Part shown: in pieces, positions 6,735-9,578 of the stretch
Layout of the letters: each line of letters starts with the position of its first letter
Numbering within the stretch: position 1 is the stretch's first letter
NCBI GenBank assembly: GCA_947179265.1
Contig: CAMXBB010000032.1
Location: 1 to 9,578, forward strand
Direction of reading: 5' to 3'
Source of the DNA: an uncultured Bacillota bacterium
GTDB lineage: Bacteria > Bacillota_I > Bacilli_A > RF39 > UBA660
Length of the DNA: 9,578 nt
Program-made: the position numbers and the translations under genes
The notes under the pieces: generated by a model
Seen by the model: the letters and a program-made list of their open reading frames with translations, nothing else
What the model was told of the DNA's origin: nothing
The model's database searches: none

Positions 6735-7343
6735 ATGACTTTTAAGGAAAAGTTAATAAAAATAAGAGATATAATACTTGATAAAGAAGATGATGTTGAG
6801 CTAGAAGATCATGAAGTTGGTGAAGGTGAATTCTATAAACTTCATTATGTGAATTATCATAGGATAAATGGAGGACCAGGACATGGAGTTATCGACTGGC
6901 CTTTAAAACCATTTAGATTACCCGAGGGAATGAAGAGAGAAGATGCTTTTAAAGTTTTGTCTTATTTAACAGACTTTATTGAAAGTAATCTTGATGTTGG
7001 TGAAGCAACATTCAAATCAGTTAAGGCTTTGGATGAAGCATTAGATATTGAAAGATTTGGTTTTAGAAGAGTAGATACTGTCAAAAATAGAGTTTTACCA
7101 ATCTCTTTATATACGGTTTCTGGTAGATTAGATGCTTTTAAACGTAGTAAATACTATAATACATATTTTGAATGGTATACTGAAGGAGTAACACGTGACG
7201 AGGTTGTTAGTATTTATGACAATCTTGGCCTTCCTTTTTATGATTTAGTCATAAAAAATGATAGTGTTGGACATCCTTACTACGGATCAACTGATTCTGT
7301 AGAAACAGATAAAAAACCACCAGTAAAAAAAATGAATGATTAG
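6735..7343 (+). CDS. Hypothetical protein, 202 aa, unidentified
   Basis: I do not recognise this protein. It is clearly a real gene: a perfect AGGAGGT sits five bases before the ATG, codon use matches its neighbours, and it fills the space between two Nudix genes. It looks soluble, with no signal peptide or membrane helix. The N-terminal 25 residues are charged and acidic. A segment around residues 36-60 is rich in aromatics, Gly and Pro (KLHYVNYHRINGGPGHGVID, then WPLKPFRLP) and may form a compact domain. A helical region follows (about 66-95), then a second aromatic, basic region (about 130-150, RSKYYNTYFEWYTEGV). The last 25 residues are polar and end in a Lys/Pro-rich tail that is probably disordered. 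A 24-bp gap leads to the second Nudix gene, so the two are likely one transcript. No catalytic motif is evident. Confidence 0.8.
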   Translation: MTFKEKLIKIRDIILDKEDDVELEDHEVGEGEFYKLHYVNYHRINGGPGHGVIDWPLKPFRLPEGMKREDAFKVLSYLTDFIESNLDVGEATFKSVKALDEALDIERFGFRRVDTVKNRVLPISLYTVSGRLDAFKRSKYYNTYFEWYTEGVTRDEVVSIYDNLGLPFYDLVIKNDSVGHPYYGSTDSVETDKKPPVKKMND

Positions 7344-7367
7344 ATATAGCATGATGGAGGTAGCAAG

Positions 7368-7847
7368 ATGAAAGCAAGTCATTTATCAGCAGTATATATG
7401 ATAATAAGGGATAGTAAGGGGCATATATTATTACAAAGAAGACAAGGCACTGAACTTTGGTGTGGATTCTTGGCTTTACCAGCTGGGCATGTTGAAGAAG
7501 GAGAAAATCCTTATGATGCTTTGATTAGAGAAGCAAAAGAAGAACTAGGAATAACAGTAAAAGTTGAAAATATTGTTGATACTTTTGTTGTAAATAGAAG
7601 AAATAAGTCTTTACCACCTTATTATGATGTCTTTTTTGAGATAAGAGGATTTGAAGGAATTATAAATATTATGGAACCAGATAAATGTAGTGCATTAATT
7701 TCAGCAGATCCTTATAATTTACCTGATGAGATGATTGAGTATGAAAGAATTGCGATCGAGGAAAATCTTAAGGGAAACAAATTTAGCGTCGTTTATGCTG
7801 ACAATGAAGAACAAATTACTTTAAGAAAAAAGAGGAATGAAGAATAA
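7368..7847 (+). CDS. Nudix hydrolase, EPDKC-type
   Basis: A 159-residue Nudix hydrolase with the box from G40 to I62 (GHVEEGE, seven residues, then REAKEELGI), complete at every consensus position. Upstream is the LLQRRQGT strand. Downstream, the motif EPDKC (104-108) is typical of a Nudix subgroup in which that segment is followed by LP and a short helix; here LPDEM (about 117-121) is seen. Members are annotated as nucleoside diphosphate-linked hydrolases of unknown specificity. TGGAGGT (7355-7361) lies six bases before the ATG. The 24-bp gap after the unidentified protein suggests shared transcription. The last codons and the TAA stop lie inside the terminator hairpin. It is not closely similar to the other Nudix protein in the window beyond the box. 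Confidence 0.9.
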   Translation: MKASHLSAVYMIIRDSKGHILLQRRQGTELWCGFLALPAGHVEEGENPYDALIREAKEELGITVKVENIVDTFVVNRRNKSLPPYYDVFFEIRGFEGIINIMEPDKCSALISADPYNLPDEMIEYERIAIEENLKGNKFSVVYADNEEQITLRKKRNEE

Positions 7848-7859
7848 TCATTCCTTTTT
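7833..7859 (+). terminator. Intrinsic terminator overlapping the end of the Nudix gene
   Basis: AGGAATGA (7833-7840) and TCATTCCT (7848-7855) form a perfect 8-bp stem followed by T's to 7859. The 7-nt loop contains the TAA stop (7845-7847) of the upstream gene, and the left arm is still coding. It isolates prfB from the unit before it. Confidence 0.85.
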
Positions 7860-7875
7860 ATGATAAAATGAATTC

Positions 7876-7903
7876 TTTACTTATATTTTAAATATGTTAA
7901 AAT
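7876..7903 (+). promoter_or_regulatory. Candidate promoter of prfB
   Basis: TTTACT (7876-7881), a 16-bp spacer and TAAAAT (7898-7903) preceded by TG plus one base form an extended -10 promoter. The start would be near 7910, directly before the AGGTG ribosome site (7911-7915), so the mRNA leader would be only about 12 nt. It sits after a strong terminator, where a promoter is needed. Confidence 0.6.
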
Positions 7904-7921
7904 TAATATGAGGTGTTAATC

Positions 7922-9032
7922 GTGAATATTACAGAAATGATGAATGAGTACAGAAATGTCAAAGATAAGTTGTTATCTGTTGGGAGGTCACTTTGACATC
8001 GATAGTAAAAAGAAGGAACTTAAGAGCTTAGAAGAAGAGTATAACGATTCATCCATATGGAATAATCCTGATTATGCTAACGAATTAGCAAAAAAAATAT
8101 CGAATATTAAAAAAGATGTTCTAAAATATGATGAATTATTATCATCAATCGATATGAATACAGAAATGCTAAGCATTGTGGATGGTGATGATCACTATTT
8201 AGAAGATATATCATCATCATTGCATGATATTAAAACTGAAGTGGATGAATTTGAAGTAAAGATTTTATTAGACGGTGAATTCGATAGCCATAATTGTTAT
8301 TTAGAGATTCATCCAGGTGCTGGGGGAACAGAATCATGTGATTGGGCGGATATGCTTCTACGTATGTATACTATGTTTGCTACTTCTTTTGGATTTAAGT
8401 ATAAGATAATCGATAAACAAAAGGGTGAAGAAGCAGGTATTAAAAGTGTAATGCTTTATATTGAGGGTGATTATGCATATGGATATTTAAAAAGTGAAAT
8501 TGGTGTCCATAGGTTAGTTAGAATATCCCCATTTGATTCCAATGCCAGAAGACATACTTCTTTTGCTGCAGTTAATGTAACTCCTGAATTAACTGATATT
8601 GAAGATATTGTCATTAAAGATGATGAGATACGTGTTGATGTATATCGAAGTAGTGGTAATGGTGGACAGGGAGTTAATACAACTGATTCAGCAGTACGTA
8701 TTACTCATTTACAAAGTGGAATTGTGGTAACTGTTCAAAATGAAAGAAGTCAAATAAAGAATAAAGAGATAGCTCTATCAATATTAAAGAGTAAACTAAA
8801 AAAGATAGAGTTAGATAAGCGAAATGATGAGATTAATTCTCTTAAAGGAAATGATAATATAAATTTCGGAAGTCAAATAAGAAACTATGTATTAGAACCA
8901 TATAGTTTAGTAAAAGATGTAAGAAGTAATTATGAATCAAATATTCCTAGTAAGGTATTAGATGGAGATATTTATCCTTTTATAGAAGCTTATCTTAGGG
9001 TAAAAGGTGAAGAACATGCAAAGAATAATTAG
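7922..9032 (+). CDS. prfB: Peptide chain release factor 2, programmed +1 frameshift
   Basis: RF2 recognises UGA and UAA on the ribosome and triggers peptide release. The gene is read in two frames. Frame 0 starts at GTG 7922 (AGGTG six bases before it), runs for 24 codons and meets an in-frame TGA at 7994-7996. A +1 slip at CTT (7991-7993) continues from GAC at 7995 to the TAG at 9030, giving 369 residues; the E. coli protein has 365. The anticodon-like tripeptide SPF is at 202-204 and the catalytic GGQ at 247-249, both near the E. coli positions. Apparent starts in the +1 frame upstream of 7995 (for example at 7944) are not real. RF2 binding UGA controls its own synthesis: when RF2 is scarce the ribosome slips and more is made. 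The end overlaps the next gene. Confidence 0.97.
7982..7997 (+). promoter_or_regulatory. prfB programmed +1 frameshift site
   Basis: GGGAGG (7982-7987) is an internal Shine-Dalgarno-like element, followed by a 3-nt spacer (TCA), the slippery CTT codon, the in-frame TGA (7994-7996) and a C. The order and spacing match the classic autoregulatory RF2 site (E. coli: AGGGGG, three bases, CTTTGAC). The SD-like element pairs with 16S rRNA and pushes the ribosome forward. The C after TGA makes it a weak stop. Confidence 0.96.
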
Positions 9033-9578
9033 AGTATTTAATTTACTTATTGGATGTTTACTCGTTGCAGTAAGTATCAATTTTGTTTTAAAACCATTTG
9101 AATTATTAACCTATGGTTTTGATGGAGTAGCATCAATTCTTTATTATTATAATGGGGTAAGTATTGAAGTTAATTTGCTATTATTAAATATTATTACAAT
9201 TTCTTTTGCATCATTGTTGTCGAGAAAACATAAAGAGATTATAAAGCAATATTTATTACCATCGATATTGATTCCTTTATTTATCTATTTAACGTCATTA
9301 CTTACTCCATATTTTACAATCGATTTTCCGGAGATAATGTTAACAATTATTGTTGGTGGAGTATTAAGTGGTTATGGTTATAGCATTATTTGCAAACAAG
9401 GTTATGGTGCTGGAACTATCTTCTTGTTTGAAGAATTACTATGTAAGTTTACAAGATTTCATAGTAAGTTATATACATGGGTGTTTGATATATTGATGTT
9501 AATAATATCATTATCCATATTTGATTATAGAGTAGTTATATATTCACTTATGATAATTATTATTACTAAGTATATGAT
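9016..9578 (+). CDS. YitT family membrane protein, N-terminal part
   Basis: A partial gene: 187 codons are visible before the window ends. It is an integral membrane protein of the YitT (DUF161) family, whose function is unsettled. Hydrophobic helices are evident at about residues 5-24 (RVFNLLIGCLLVAVSINFVL), 51-68, 79-97, 108-127 and 155-170. The LKPFELLTYGFDGVASIL stretch corresponds to the family's Gly-rich segment after helix 1, and GYGAGTIFLFEELL to its second conserved loop. The ATG at 9016 overlaps the last 17 bases of prfB, and AAGGTGA (9004-9010) inside prfB is its ribosome site, so translation is probably coupled. As I recall, YitT-like genes are also found near prfB in Bacillus. 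The C-terminal DUF2179 domain often seen in the family would lie outside the window. Confidence 0.85.
   Translation, partial: MQRIIRVFNLLIGCLLVAVSINFVLKPFELLTYGFDGVASILYYYNGVSIEVNLLLLNIITISFASLLSRKHKEIIKQYLLPSILIPLFIYLTSLLTPYFTIDFPEIMLTIIVGGVLSGYGYSIICKQGYGAGTIFLFEELLCKFTRFHSKLYTWVFDILMLIISLSIFDYRVVIYSLMIIIITKYM

Noticed and set aside
7944..7994. ATG start for prfB at 7944
   Set aside because: It is in the +1 frame ahead of the shift site, has no ribosome site and encodes residues unlike RF2; the GTG at 7922 with the frameshift explains the gene.
1..9578. Mobile elements, CRISPR arrays, tRNA or rRNA genes
   Set aside because: No transposase, regularly spaced repeats, inverted terminal repeats or tRNA-like cloverleaf was seen on either strand.

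Overview
The window is one strand of a low-GC (roughly 30%) Bacillota genome. It carries nine visible protein genes plus a tenth cut by the right edge, all on the + strand. Gene spacing is tight, Shine-Dalgarno sequences are strong, and Bacillota-type control elements are present: a T-box leader, intrinsic hairpin-plus-T terminators and TTGACA/TATAAT-like promoters. Every Trp codon noticed is TGG, and a full RF2 gene is present with its own in-frame TGA shift site, so TGA is a stop codon. This is a standard-code (table 11) organism, not a code-4 mollicute. An uncultured gut-type member of class Bacilli (Erysipelotrichales or RF39-like) fits the style, but that placement is inference.

Layout, left to right. 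(1) Positions 1-463 hold the C-terminal half of a queuosine-salvage protein (Qng1/DUF2419 family), which frees queuine from queuosine 5'-phosphate. A small histidine-phosphatase-superfamily enzyme follows (522-1136). (2) Positions 1152-1400 hold a promoter and an isoleucine T-box riboswitch (specifier AUC) that controls ileS (1421-4513). The ileS product is a type-2, eukaryote-like IleRS whose class I signature is GIHH instead of HxGH. This swap has been linked to mupirocin hyper-resistance. An intrinsic terminator closes the unit. (3) Positions 4576-5313 encode a small stand-alone ABC/SMC-like ATPase. Next come a clearly divergent FolD (5368-6267) and a Nudix hydrolase (6278-6685). (4) Positions 6735-7847 form a likely two-gene unit: a 202-aa protein I cannot identify and a second Nudix hydrolase. 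A perfect 14-bp palindrome precedes the unit, and a terminator whose loop contains the last stop codon ends it. (5) From 7922, prfB encodes RF2 as two reading frames joined by a programmed +1 shift. It overlaps the start of a YitT-family membrane protein that runs off the window.

Most of this is core translation and one-carbon housekeeping: tRNA charging, termination, queuosine recycling and folate. Small hydrolases of uncertain substrate are scattered through it. I see no mobile element, CRISPR array, tRNA or rRNA. The points most worth checking are the altered IleRS active-site motifs, the divergent FolD, and the unidentified protein between two Nudix genes.
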